A DNA stretch of 64,000 nt from NCBI RefSeq assembly GCF_003987015.1, contig NZ_PIPQ01000003.1, positions 1 to 64,000 on the forward strand. The letters run 5' to 3'. This stretch comes from Aliidiomarina taiwanensis (GTDB taxonomy: Bacteria > Pseudomonadota > Gammaproteobacteria > Enterobacterales > Alteromonadaceae). Below the pieces are notes generated by a model. It saw only the letters and a list, made by a program, of their open reading frames with translations, did not search any database and had not been told where the DNA came from. A program made the position numbers and the translations under genes. Position 1 is the stretch's first letter. Every line of letters starts with the position of its first letter. Below, one piece after another: positions 1 through 7,154 of this stretch.

Positions 1-69
1 ACCGGTAAGGTCTTTGCCCTCACGCAATTGCGCTAAGGCAGCTTCCATGTCGAAGTTTGGTTTGGTCAT
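1..69 (-). mobile_element. IS256-family transposase, N-terminal fragment cut by window edge
   Basis: The reverse strand reads an open frame from the ATG at 69 to the window edge, 23 codons, beginning MTKPNFDMEAALAQLREGK. This closely resembles the conserved start of IS256-family DDE transposases (acidic residues, then a LREGKDLTG-like stretch). Only the first few percent of the expected roughly 400 residues are visible, so integrity cannot be judged. It lies just inside a candidate terminal inverted repeat. The family call rests on recalled similarity of a short segment. Confidence 0.7.
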
Positions 70-97
70 GTGTCATCTCGTTTTTGCTTAGTTTATC

Positions 98-125
98 GAA
101 ATGACACAGAATTCTGAACACTACC
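98..125. repeat. Candidate terminal inverted repeat of the IS256-type element
   Basis: About 30-55 bases upstream of the transposase start lies ATGACACAGAATTCTGAACA followed by CTACC, which resembles IS256-family ends as I recall them. The position between the transposase start codon and unrelated sequence fits an element end. The other end is outside the window, so neither the repeat pair nor the target duplication can be verified. Confidence 0.45.
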
Positions 126-280
126 GCACAAATTCATCGCTCTGTGACCTGGGGTTTTATTGATTTTGTTAACGGCAACTGTAACAGAGCGCACTACTGT
201 GTATTCCTGCATGTATTCCAATAGCAACATTAATAAAAACAAATCACCAAATATCAAAGCAATAGCATGTCAATTAAACT
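126..280. other. Intergenic stretch with no recognised gene
   Basis: AT-rich sequence between the candidate IS256 end and the first ssrA-like repeat. I see no convincing reading frame, RNA gene or promoter. It may be the outer part of an integrated element. Confidence 0.4.
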
Positions 281-296
281 TCCCCCAGCTCCACCA
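281..296 (+). repeat. tmRNA 3'-end-like direct repeat, copy 1 (candidate att core)
   Basis: TCCCCCAGCTCCACCA matches the 3' acceptor end of tmRNA (AGCTCCACCA) and recurs exactly at 447-462. No TPsiC arm precedes it, so it is not an intact ssrA gene. It is followed directly by a Rho-independent terminator, as a real ssrA end would be. Integrases commonly use the 3' end of ssrA, so this is best read as an attachment-site scar. Confidence 0.55.
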
Positions 297-304
297 AACA
301 AAAT

Positions 305-333
305 AACCCTAAGCCTTTGGCTTGGGTTTTTTT
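305..333 (+). terminator. Rho-independent terminator after repeat copy 1
   Basis: AACCC-AAGCC pairs with GGCTTGGGTT across a TTT loop (one bulged T), followed by seven T residues. It sits nine bases after the ssrA-like end, which suggests it is the original ssrA terminator or a copy of it. Confidence 0.75.
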
Positions 334-375
334 GTTTCTGGGGTGGATGAGAGCCCCCGTAAGGGTTCGCCAAAA

Positions 376-409
376 TGCCGGGAGCATTTTGGTATCAAGG
401 CGAAGCCGC
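376..409. repeat. 34-nt dispersed repeat A, copy 1
   Basis: The 34 bases starting TGCCGGGAGCATTTTGGTAT are repeated exactly at 2118-2151. In this copy, CCAAAATGC at 371-379 pairs with GCATTTTGG at 384-392, giving a 9-bp stem. A second hairpin (GAAAGCC/GGCTTTC) follows at 423-442. This looks like an intergenic structured repeat, not a gene. Confidence 0.75.
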
Positions 410-446
410 AGACCCGAAGGGCGAAAGCCAGGGACGGCTTTCGTAA

Positions 447-462
447 TCCCCCAGCTCCACCA
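447..462 (+). repeat. tmRNA 3'-end-like direct repeat, copy 2 (candidate att core)
   Basis: Exact second copy of the 16-bp sequence at 281-296, 166 bases downstream, again followed by a strong terminator. Two tandem ssrA-like ends suggest successive integration or excision events at ssrA. Confidence 0.55.
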
Positions 463-471
463 CATTCAAAT

Positions 472-504
472 AAAAAAGGCGCTACCTTTCGGTAACGCCT
501 TTTT
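472..504. terminator. Bidirectional Rho-independent terminator
   Basis: GGCGCTACC and GGTAACGCC form a stem with one mismatch around TTTC, with six A residues before and five T residues after, so it can work in both directions. On the minus strand it lies downstream of the MNT/HEPN pair and would end that transcript. Confidence 0.8.
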
Positions 505-518
505 GTTCATAACCCGTA

Positions 519-541
519 GGTAAGGCATTGCCTTACGTTAA
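519..541. repeat. Palindromic repeat B, copy 1
   Basis: GTAAGGCATTGCCTTAC, a palindrome around one central base, with flanking bases that make a 23-bp exact match to 2090-2112. A related palindrome (GTCAGGCAATGCCTGAC) occurs at 46322. Copies 1 and 2 bracket the MNT/HEPN genes and the IS3 remnant. Confidence 0.75.
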
Positions 542-571
542 TGCATCATTTGGTTTTGATGAACGTCGCCA

Positions 572-985
572 CTATTCTAGCTTTAGCTCTTTCACTAAGC
601 CTTGCACTTCTCTAGCTATGTTTAGTAATTCATTTAGTAGCTGAGAGTTCACATCTAATTGCCCTTCATACTCTGCCAGGTTACGCGCATTATGGCATTG
701 ATCCAGAATACGGCACTTTACCCTATCCAGTGCTAGCCTATGCTGTAAACACTGGAACACTATGTAACGACTATCTGCACGATAGCCATGCCAGCGTAAC
801 GCTGCTAAAGAAAAGGTATATGCTGCTCCATAAGCCAGCATAAACTGGCTATCTTCACTTAGCTCTTTAAGCGATGCATCGTTTAATTTGTTATCGCCTG
901 CCCGCAACATGCCAGCAAATTCAACTTCGTCAAACGGCTCTAATTTTAACTGGTTTATTCTTACTAAATTTTTTAGCGCTTCCAT
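572..985 (-). CDS. HEPN-like domain protein, putative toxin partner of MNT
   Basis: A 137-residue protein of mostly helical composition. It resembles HEPN-type small proteins seen beside nucleotidyltransferases: the central AALRWHGYR stretch and the CHNARNLAEYEG motif (about residues 97-108) are typical of that group as I recall it. HEPN proteins in such pairs are usually RNases silenced by the cognate MNT. The canonical Rx4-6H motif is not clear here; RN..EY replaces it, so nuclease activity is unproven. The gene follows the MNT gene by 16 bp on the same strand, which supports co-expression and a toxin-antitoxin reading. Confidence 0.7.
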   Translation of the reverse strand: MEALKNLVRINQLKLEPFDEVEFAGMLRAGDNKLNDASLKELSEDSQFMLAYGAAYTFSLAALRWHGYRADSRYIVFQCLQHRLALDRVKCRILDQCHNARNLAEYEGQLDVNSQLLNELLNIAREVQGLVKELKLE

Positions 986-1001
986 GTGGGCTCCTGCAGT
1001 G

Positions 1002-1574
1002 TTAATCCTTTAACAAATCCAGTCTCGCCTGTGCCAATACTTTAGTCAAAAAGTTTTGGCCTTCGGCTATCCGGGCTGCAAACTCTTTGGCTGTATAAAT
1101 AGTGGGGTTTATAGTGCGTTGCAACTGTTCTTCGGCGGGCTCTAATAATTGTAGTATGTCGCTATAGCTAAGGTTTTCACCAACTAACATAACATCCACA
1201 TCACTGTCTGCATGCTCTGTACCCTTAGCAATAGAGCCATAAATAAAAGCTTGTTCAAGCTGTCCCAGTATAGGTGTTAACGCGTTTTGCATTATGGCGA
1301 CAACACCAAAGGTTTTTTTGACAATCGCAATTAGCTCACTCGCTATGGGCGAAGCTTTGTTAGCTTGGTAATGGTTTTGGTTGCCCTGCTTTTGCATTAT
1401 TAACAGGCCTGCATCGGTAAGCTTATTCAGCTCGCGGCTTATAGCGCCACGCCCCATATCTGCATAGCGCACTATTTCATTCAAATAAAAGCTTTTATCT
1501 GGCTGACCAAATAGCATAGCTAAAACTTTCTGTTGTGCTTTGGTAAAAAGCGCATCACCAATTGTTGTGTTCAC
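1002..1574 (-). CDS. Winged-helix + MNT nucleotidyltransferase (putative antitoxin/regulator)
   Basis: A 190-residue protein. Residues about 10-75 form an ArsR-like winged helix (GAISRELNKLTDAGLL). Residues about 108-160 form a minimal nucleotidyltransferase with Gly113-Ser114 and Asp125/Asp127 in the GS-x10-DxD pattern. In known MNT/HEPN pairs the MNT protein adenylylates and neutralises the HEPN toxin; that is family knowledge, not shown here. The start is GTG at 1574, because the ATG at 1578 is in another frame. An inverted repeat just upstream (1592-1632) is a good site for autoregulation by the winged helix. Confidence 0.8.
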   Translation of the reverse strand: MNTTIGDALFTKAQQKVLAMLFGQPDKSFYLNEIVRYADMGRGAISRELNKLTDAGLLIMQKQGNQNHYQANKASPIASELIAIVKKTFGVVAIMQNALTPILGQLEQAFIYGSIAKGTEHADSDVDVMLVGENLSYSDILQLLEPAEEQLQRTINPTIYTAKEFAARIAEGQNFLTKVLAQARLDLLKD

Positions 1575-1591
1575 TCATAACACCCCAACCA

Positions 1592-1632
1592 AAAGACCCA
1601 TTTTGGGTACTATAAGACCTAAAATGAGTCTT
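1592..1632. promoter_or_regulatory. Candidate operator upstream of the MNT/HEPN pair
   Basis: Two related half-sites face each other: AAGACCCATTTTGGGT at 1592-1607 and AGACCTAAAATGAGTCTT at 1615-1632, which reads AAGACTCATTTTAGGTCT on the other strand. The pair ends 18 bp upstream of the GTG start and fits a winged-helix autoregulatory site. Function is inferred. Confidence 0.5.
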
Positions 1633-1683
1633 GTCGAGCTAAGTTACACAACATGACCAGAAGACCAAAACGTAATTAAAGCC

Positions 1684-2040
1684 ATGAATTTCGACTCGAA
1701 GGAGCGTGACGGAGAAAGCTCTAAGGCCACGCCAATGAAGCCAGAGCAGTTTAGAATACGTGAGCTTGATAAGCGAATTCGCGACATTGAGATGGAAAAA
1801 GACATATTAAAAAAGCTACTGTAGATTCAAATGGTCAATGCAACAGATTCACTATAATACAGGTTTGCATGAGGACTTCTGATGAAACGAGCTACCCAGT
1901 AAAGAAACTGTGTACGGTGTTCAATGTTCACCGCAGCAGAGCAGAGATGGTGACCGCTCAAGATGTACCTTAAAGCCGTTATCGCGCTGGGCGTCTGATG
2001 GAAAGGCTTGGCCTTATTAGCTGTCAGGCTCAGCCACACT
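1684..2040 (+). pseudogene. Degraded IS3-family element (orfA/orfB remnants)
   Basis: From ATG 1684 to TAG 1824 a 46-residue frame ends PEQFRIRELDKRIRDIEMEK and then DILKKLL, the leucine-zipper end of an IS3-family OrfA. Downstream, pieces of OrfB appear in shifting frames: YPVKKLCTVFNVHRS near 1895-1940 and YRAGRLMERLGLISCQ near 1977-2028, both typical OrfB segments. Stops and frameshifts interrupt them and the DDE catalytic core is absent, so this is a dead remnant. No clear terminal repeats were found. Confidence 0.8.
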
Positions 2041-2089
2041 TACTCCACTGGTGAAATGTTAGCTAAACACGTCACCTTGAGAGATACAA

Positions 2090-2112
2090 GGTAAGGCATT
2101 GCCTTACGTTAA
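2090..2112. repeat. Palindromic repeat B, copy 2
   Basis: Exact 23-bp match to 519-541, containing the palindrome GTAAGGCATTGCCTTAC. It follows the IS3 remnant and lies five bases before repeat A copy 2. Confidence 0.75.
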
Positions 2113-2117
2113 AACAT

Positions 2118-2151
2118 TGCCGGGAGCATTTTGGTATCAAGGCGAAGCCGC
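2118..2151. repeat. 34-nt dispersed repeat A, copy 2
   Basis: Exact match to 376-409. It abuts the stop codon of the pirin gene at 2153. The left flank differs from copy 1, so the 9-bp hairpin seen there is mostly lost. Confidence 0.75.
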
Positions 2152-2152
2152 C

Positions 2153-2995
2153 TTATTCCGTTAAGGTACCGTCTCGATAGTCTCGCATCGCTTGCTCTAA
2201 CTCTGCGTGGGTGTTCATAACAAAGGGGCCGTATTGGGCAATGGGCTCGTTAATCGGCTTGCCACTTAAAAGTAAAAAGCGGCTCGCTTGGTTTGCCTGA
2301 ACGGTTAATGTACTCCCTTCTGACAAGATGCTAACAGCGTCTAAGGGGGCCACCTCACCTTCTATGGTTAACTCGCCTTGGTAGCAATATACAAACGCAT
2401 TATGCCCTTCGGGGAGTTCAACGCTTAACTGTGTGGCTTGTTGCATGTCAACGTCAGCCATAATAGCTTCGGTACTTAACCCTTGAATGGCTCCTGAAAA
2501 TTCGGTGTCGGCCATTTGCAGGTTGCCTGCAATCATTTTTACCTGGACGCCCTGGCGAACCGTTTGCCATGGCATACTGCTACTGGGCACATCTTGGTAA
2601 CTGGCCGGTAACATTTTTTCATGGCTAGGTAGGTTTATCCAAAGTTGAAAGCCACGCATGCGGCCTTCTTCCTGCTGTGGCATTTCGCTATGAATAATGC
2701 CTCGTGCAGCATTCATCCATTGCACATCACCAGAGCGTAAGTCGCCTTTGTTTCCTAAGCTGTCTTGGTGCAGCATATGGCCTTCCAGCATGTAAGTCAC
2801 CGTTTGAAAGCCCCTATGCGGGTGCTCTGGAAAGCCTGCAATATAGTCGTTGGCATCGTCTGAGAAAAACTGATCAAGCATTAAAAACGGGTCGAGCCTT
2901 GCTACTTGGCTTTGTCCAAGGCTGCGCTTAATTTTAACACCCGCACCATCACTGGCAGCACGGGCAGAAATGACCTTTGAAATTGTGCGTTGCAT
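2153..2995 (-). CDS. Pirin family protein
   Basis: A 280-residue bicupin protein. The metal ligands expected of pirins are present: His58 and His60 in HPHRGFQTV, and His102 and Glu104 in IIHSEMP, at nearly the positions known for human pirin. Bacterial members (YhhW-like) bind Fe or another metal and some act as quercetin 2,3-dioxygenases; the substrate here is unknown. The C-terminal cupin lacks ligands, as is usual. It is a single-gene unit starting at ATG 2995. Repeat A abuts its 3' end, so the mobile scar region reaches right up to it. Confidence 0.9.
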   Translation of the reverse strand: MQRTISKVISARAASDGAGVKIKRSLGQSQVARLDPFLMLDQFFSDDANDYIAGFPEHPHRGFQTVTYMLEGHMLHQDSLGNKGDLRSGDVQWMNAARGIIHSEMPQQEEGRMRGFQLWINLPSHEKMLPASYQDVPSSSMPWQTVRQGVQVKMIAGNLQMADTEFSGAIQGLSTEAIMADVDMQQATQLSVELPEGHNAFVYCYQGELTIEGEVAPLDAVSILSEGSTLTVQANQASRFLLLSGKPINEPIAQYGPFVMNTHAELEQAMRDYRDGTLTE

Positions 2996-3148
2996 ACAAA
3001 TAACTCCTTTAGGACTGTTTGCTGACTATAAGGAGCAGCTTACTATCTATTTTGTCGTTATAAAATGGCGTTTATTCGCACGGTTCGTTCGAATAATTAG
3101 ATAGGTCGAGAACAGTAAGGTGGGCGTTTTGCTCTTCTGGCATGGGTA

Positions 3149-3697
3149 TTACTTTTCATTAGAATGGGAGCCGTAGGGGCTTTTTCGCTGTAACTTGCGT
3201 TGCAAGGTACGGCGATGCATATTCAGTGCACGCGCTGTTGCGGAAACATTGCCCTTATGTTTTAGCAACGTTTGCTGAATAAGTTCCCACTCCAACGTTT
3301 CCGGAGCAAGTGGCCTCAGCTCTACTGATGGCACACACTGTTTTTCTACTGCATGGTTTAAGCTGTCAAGCAGCGTATGTATTTCAACGGGTTTGCTTAA
3401 ATAGTCATCGGCGCCATTTTTCATAGCATACACAGTCGTGGCAATACTTGCGTAGCCCGTTAACACAATCAAACGGGCCTGGGGCCAACGGTTACGAATG
3501 TCTGGAATAGCATTCAAACTCGAATCGCTTTCTAAATGAAGGTCCAACAGAACAGCATGGCATTTTGTGTTACTTGCTAAGGCACTGGAAATACTTTCAT
3601 GTGGCTCACTGCTCCACTGATGCCGGGCCAGCCGGCGGGCCAATACTCGACTAAATGCGACATCATCATCAATATGGATAAGGTGTTTTTTTTGCAT
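3149..3697 (-). CDS. RegA/PrrA/ActR-type response regulator
   Basis: A 182-residue regulator. The receiver domain has the acidic pair Asp10/Asp11, the phosphoacceptor Asp52 (VLLDLHLE), Thr80 and Lys102. Residues about 141-175 form a Fis-type helix-turn-helix (VSATARALNMHRRTLQRKLQ), the hallmark of the RegA/PrrA/ActR family. It follows the sensor kinase by four bases and is the last gene of a receptor-kinase-regulator operon. RegA proteins classically control redox-responsive genes; the linkage to a copper receptor points to another input here. A RegA-like site lies upstream of the operon at 7049-7063. Confidence 0.88.
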   Translation of the reverse strand: MQKKHLIHIDDDVAFSRVLARRLARHQWSSEPHESISSALASNTKCHAVLLDLHLESDSSLNAIPDIRNRWPQARLIVLTGYASIATTVYAMKNGADDYLSKPVEIHTLLDSLNHAVEKQCVPSVELRPLAPETLEWELIQQTLLKHKGNVSATARALNMHRRTLQRKLQRKSPYGSHSNEK

Positions 3698-3701
3698 CGG
3701 C

Positions 3702-4913
3702 TTATTGGAGTGGGAGGCTCACTGTTTGTTTCAAAATAGGCTCTTGGTAATGCATCGCTAACGAGCCACCAAATCGTTCGAGTGTAGCGTGGCTTAACAA
3801 GGTACCAATACCCAGCCCTTGCGTACTTTTCACTGCCGTTTTACCAAGTTGTTGTAGCAGTGCTTCCGGAAAACTCACTACTTCATTTTCTATAGTGAAA
3901 ATCCAACAGTGTTGGTGTTTCGAGGTGTCAATCCAACTGTGCACCTTTACCCAAGGCTCTTTTGCACTATTATTTTCAATCGCATTACGAAGTAAGTTTA
4001 ACAGTGCCGGCAACAAACTGTAGTCGGCATACATTACTTTATCGCTGTGCTCATCCAGCCCGAACCAGCGTACGTGTGCCTGTGGAAACTGTAAATTCAA
4101 TTGGTTTTTTAATGTGTGCAGTATCGAAGCGACTTTAAAGCTCTCTGCACGCTCTTGATAAATGGCTTGTGTCGTTCGCCTTAAGTCACCTAATAGGTAC
4201 TTCATATGCTGTAACGGTGGTGCAAGCTCCGCTACTTGCTGTTGAGAAGCGTCACCGGTTTCTGTAATTTCATCAACCCAAAGGCTCAACGTATTTAACG
4301 GTGTAGCGAGCTCATGCGTCATTTGTACTGTTGCCGTTGCCAATGCAATAACCTGCTCTTGTCGCAACTGCTCTTCTCGTAACCGTGCCAGTTCTGTTTG
4401 CTGGTCTGCTAAAGCATGCTTCAACAAATAAATAACCACAGCAAGAATAACAGATGCAAGTAAAAAACTAACCGACATGCCGGCATAGTGTGCCTGGTGC
4501 TCATGCGCACTAGTCTCTAGCCATAAGTCACCCACATAATAAAGTTGAAAAGCGAGCAAAGGCAGTGACGTAACTAAAGCTTGCCGCAAGGGTAACGCCA
4601 AATAAATAAGCGCAACTAAAATTAACTGTAGTGCATTGGCGGAGCTCATTGCGCCACCGGCCTTCGCAACCATAAGCCCCCATAGCGTAATGGCTAAACA
4701 AAATTGAACGATTAAAGCATAACGAAACGCGTGCGTTTCAAGCCAATTACTCGTGAACAGCGCACACGCTGCAGCAACGGTAAGCCACAACCATCCAGAC
4801 GGCACTTCTGGGCCAACAAATACCAAGTAGCCACTGACAAAAGAACAAACAGCTACGCTGGCAATGAAAAGTACGCGAAGTAGGAAATTTATACGCTGCT
4901 CACTATTCTGCAA
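3702..4913 (-). CDS. RegB/PrrB-like sensor histidine kinase, atypical
   Basis: A 403-residue membrane kinase with about six transmembrane segments in residues 14-165. The phosphoacceptor is His200 in HELATPLNT, the RegB-type H-box, followed by an N-box (LLNLLRNAIENN) and a G-box (GLGIGTLLSH). Compared with classical RegB, the quinone-binding GGxxNPF motif reads GGAMSSANAL and has lost NPF. No cysteine lies near the H-box where the redox-active Cys sits in RegB. The fold is kept but both known redox inputs appear missing. The gene is 18 bp after the copper-receptor gene and four bases before the regulator gene. Confidence 0.85.
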   Translation of the reverse strand: MQNSEQRINFLLRVLFIASVAVCSFVSGYLVFVGPEVPSGWLWLTVAAACALFTSNWLETHAFRYALIVQFCLAITLWGLMVAKAGGAMSSANALQLILVALIYLALPLRQALVTSLPLLAFQLYYVGDLWLETSAHEHQAHYAGMSVSFLLASVILAVVIYLLKHALADQQTELARLREEQLRQEQVIALATATVQMTHELATPLNTLSLWVDEITETGDASQQQVAELAPPLQHMKYLLGDLRRTTQAIYQERAESFKVASILHTLKNQLNLQFPQAHVRWFGLDEHSDKVMYADYSLLPALLNLLRNAIENNSAKEPWVKVHSWIDTSKHQHCWIFTIENEVVSFPEALLQQLGKTAVKSTQGLGIGTLLSHATLERFGGSLAMHYQEPILKQTVSLPLQ

Positions 4914-4931
4914 ACTAGCTCCTTAGGGGCA

Positions 4932-6986
4932 CTACAATCGATAACTGATATACAACCAACCACTTCGTCCAGGCTCCGGCACCTTCATCAAGCTTGGATA
5001 GCCTGCAATAGTACTGGCATTGCGACTTAAGTGCTCTGCGTATTGTTTGTCAAACACATTGTCGATACCTAGATGAAGCTGTAACTGTGCATTCACATGC
5101 CAAGAAGCATTCAAAGCAACAACAGCGTAACCGGACGTTTCCGTATTGTCTAAGCCAACAATCGTGCCTTGTTGCGGCGCAATACGCGACTGCGCCTGTG
5201 CCGCCCGGACTTGGGCGCCTAATTGCCAATGACTTAACTGGTAAGAAGCGCCAAACTTCATTTCTAATGGCGCCTGTTGAGCTAAAGGTAACCCGTCCGT
5301 TTTATTTTTCCCTCGGGTATAGTTTAAGCTCGCAGTGAATTGCAATACATCACGTATTTGCCATTTGGTGTCAATTTCAATGCCTTGAATTTGTGCATCA
5401 ATGTTTCGGCTCAACTCGGTTGAAGGCGTTTGCTCTATTAAAATATAATCATCAATGTGGTTCCAAAAATAGCTCACCGCGTAACGAAGGTCATGGCCTG
5501 CCTGCGTCGTGGTGTCTTTCATCCAACCAATGTCAAACTGCCGTAGCGTTTCCGGCTTAATATATAGCGCACTCGCACTGGTTTCCGACTCGCGCCCACG
5601 GGCTATCATTTCCCAATAGTCAGGGAAGCGGCTAGCTTGCCCCGCACCGGCATAATAGGTGGCACTTCCCTTTTGCACTTCGAAACGCATAAACCCACTG
5701 TGTAATGTGTCCTCACGTTGTTCATTCGCTGTTGGATTTACTTGAGTTTGCTGCATATCAAGGTGGCTGCGCAAGTCTTCAGCACGCCAGCGATCAGCAC
5801 GATAACCATAATAAAACCTATGCGCTTCAGACAATCTCGATTGACCTTCAATATAAAGACCCATTTGCTCAATTTTAGCGTCCGTAGTGCGCTTCTGCTC
5901 AGGCAAAGGGCGCATATTGACGTTCATGCTCATTCGGTCGCGGTGTGTACTTTGCATCCCATCAAAGCCAACCTCAACGTCATGCGAATACCATGGCTCA
6001 AAACGAACCCGCCCTGACACCCCCCGCGTATATCGATCCGGGTTATGCGCTGCAGGCATGATAACGCCAGCCTCAACCGCCGAAGTATTTCGTAATGAGT
6101 AATTATCCATTATATGGTCAATGTAACCGTAATATACCCGCCCCTGCATGTTGGCAATCAGCGTACTTACATCCTGGGACTGCCAAACCAAGGACAGGTT
6201 TTCACGGTAGAAGGAGCTACCATCCATCATACGGTCAGCATAAGCAGACTCTCCATCACCTAAGCCAACCGAAAGCGTTAACTCCTGTTTGTCGGTTACA
6301 TACAGGCCCGCTACAAGCGCTGCGTGCCACCGTTCATAGTGCGAATGTACGTTTGCTCCCTCACCGTCTGCATAGTTGTCAGAACGAGCAAAGGTATAGT
6401 TACCACGCAAATAACCTTCATCCGTACCCGTTTGTAACTCAGCGTTGGTTTCTGCACGCCCAAAACTTCCACCGGTCATTGAAATGAAGCCGTGCCATGG
6501 TTGTTCAGTGAAATCAGGCTTATTGCGTTCAAAGTTAACCGTTGCCGCTGCTGCAGGAGGGCCCGAGGCCACATTGTAAGGCCCTTTAGTGACGCGAATG
6601 CTATCATAGCTTTGCGGCGACACATACGCCGTTGGCGGGTCCATCCGTGACTCACAGCCCCCCAGCAGTGGCATACCGTCACTCAAAATATTGATGCGCG
6701 AGCCCGCCAACCCACGAAATACAGGATCACTACTAGCTCCTCCTTTTCGAACCACCTGAAACCCAGTAATACCCTTTAAATAATCAGCACCGTCGTGTGC
6801 GGGCAGAGGTTGACGAGGCACTTTTGTATTTTCCACCACAACACTTGGCGATTGCATTACGGTGCCCGTTACTTGAATACGCTCGAAAGACTGTTTGCTT
6901 TGTTCTTTTGTTTCTTCTGGCTCTGCAGCAACCACAGAGCCAACATAAAGCATAGGAATGGTAAGATATAAAATACGTACAACCAT
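4932..6986 (-). CDS. TonB-dependent copper receptor, OprC/NosA-like
   Basis: A 684-residue outer-membrane receptor. I chose ATG 6986 because it gives a normal signal peptide (MVVRILYLTIPMLYVGSVVA); ATG 7010 would add eight residues. The plug domain contains GADYLKGITGFQVVRKGG and GGCESRMDPPTAY, very like OprC. Cys111/Met115 (CxxxM) and His291/Met293 (HIM) match the OprC copper ligands recalled as C143/M147/H323/M325, with the same 180-residue spacing. A Met-rich stretch (MSMNVNM, about 352-358) follows. The barrel ends with a C-terminal aromatic-rich strand. It is the first gene of an operon with a RegBA-like system, which is unusual. Confidence 0.9.
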   Translation of the reverse strand: MVVRILYLTIPMLYVGSVVAAEPEETKEQSKQSFERIQVTGTVMQSPSVVVENTKVPRQPLPAHDGADYLKGITGFQVVRKGGASSDPVFRGLAGSRINILSDGMPLLGGCESRMDPPTAYVSPQSYDSIRVTKGPYNVASGPPAAAATVNFERNKPDFTEQPWHGFISMTGGSFGRAETNAELQTGTDEGYLRGNYTFARSDNYADGEGANVHSHYERWHAALVAGLYVTDKQELTLSVGLGDGESAYADRMMDGSSFYRENLSLVWQSQDVSTLIANMQGRVYYGYIDHIMDNYSLRNTSAVEAGVIMPAAHNPDRYTRGVSGRVRFEPWYSHDVEVGFDGMQSTHRDRMSMNVNMRPLPEQKRTTDAKIEQMGLYIEGQSRLSEAHRFYYGYRADRWRAEDLRSHLDMQQTQVNPTANEQREDTLHSGFMRFEVQKGSATYYAGAGQASRFPDYWEMIARGRESETSASALYIKPETLRQFDIGWMKDTTTQAGHDLRYAVSYFWNHIDDYILIEQTPSTELSRNIDAQIQGIEIDTKWQIRDVLQFTASLNYTRGKNKTDGLPLAQQAPLEMKFGASYQLSHWQLGAQVRAAQAQSRIAPQQGTIVGLDNTETSGYAVVALNASWHVNAQLQLHLGIDNVFDKQYAEHLSRNASTIAGYPSLMKVPEPGRSGWLYISYRL

Positions 6987-7048
6987 GACTACATCCCAAA
7001 TTAGGTACAAAGGTGCTGTATTTTACGAAATAAAAAAGAAAAGAAGAT

Positions 7049-7063
7049 GTGACAAATTGTCGC
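7049..7063. promoter_or_regulatory. Candidate RegA/PrrA-type binding site
   Basis: GTGACAAATTGTCGC (GCGACAATTTGTCAC on the coding strand) is an imperfect inverted repeat GYGAC-N5-GTCRC, close to the published RegA/PrrA consensus of GCGNC-like half-sites. It lies about 60-75 bp upstream of the receptor start, where the RegA-like product of the same operon could bind. Function is inferred. Confidence 0.5.
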
Positions 7064-7154
7064 AGGGGAGCGCCCACCCTATAAATCGTAAACTGCCTCT
7101 GGCTTTTAAAATGTCCGAGGCAAAGGCCTGCTCTTCACTACTTGCTTGTAGCCC

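Noticed and set aside
281-462. A complete tmRNA gene
   Set aside because: Only the 3' acceptor end is present twice; no T arm, tag frame or 5' GGGGCTGA-type start is found before either copy.
274-523. Open frames on both strands across the ssrA-like repeats
   Set aside because: They run through terminators, hairpins and repeats and have no ribosome site or family similarity.
1827-2039. Minus-strand open frame of 70 codons
   Set aside because: It lies antisense to IS3 OrfB remnants and has no independent support.
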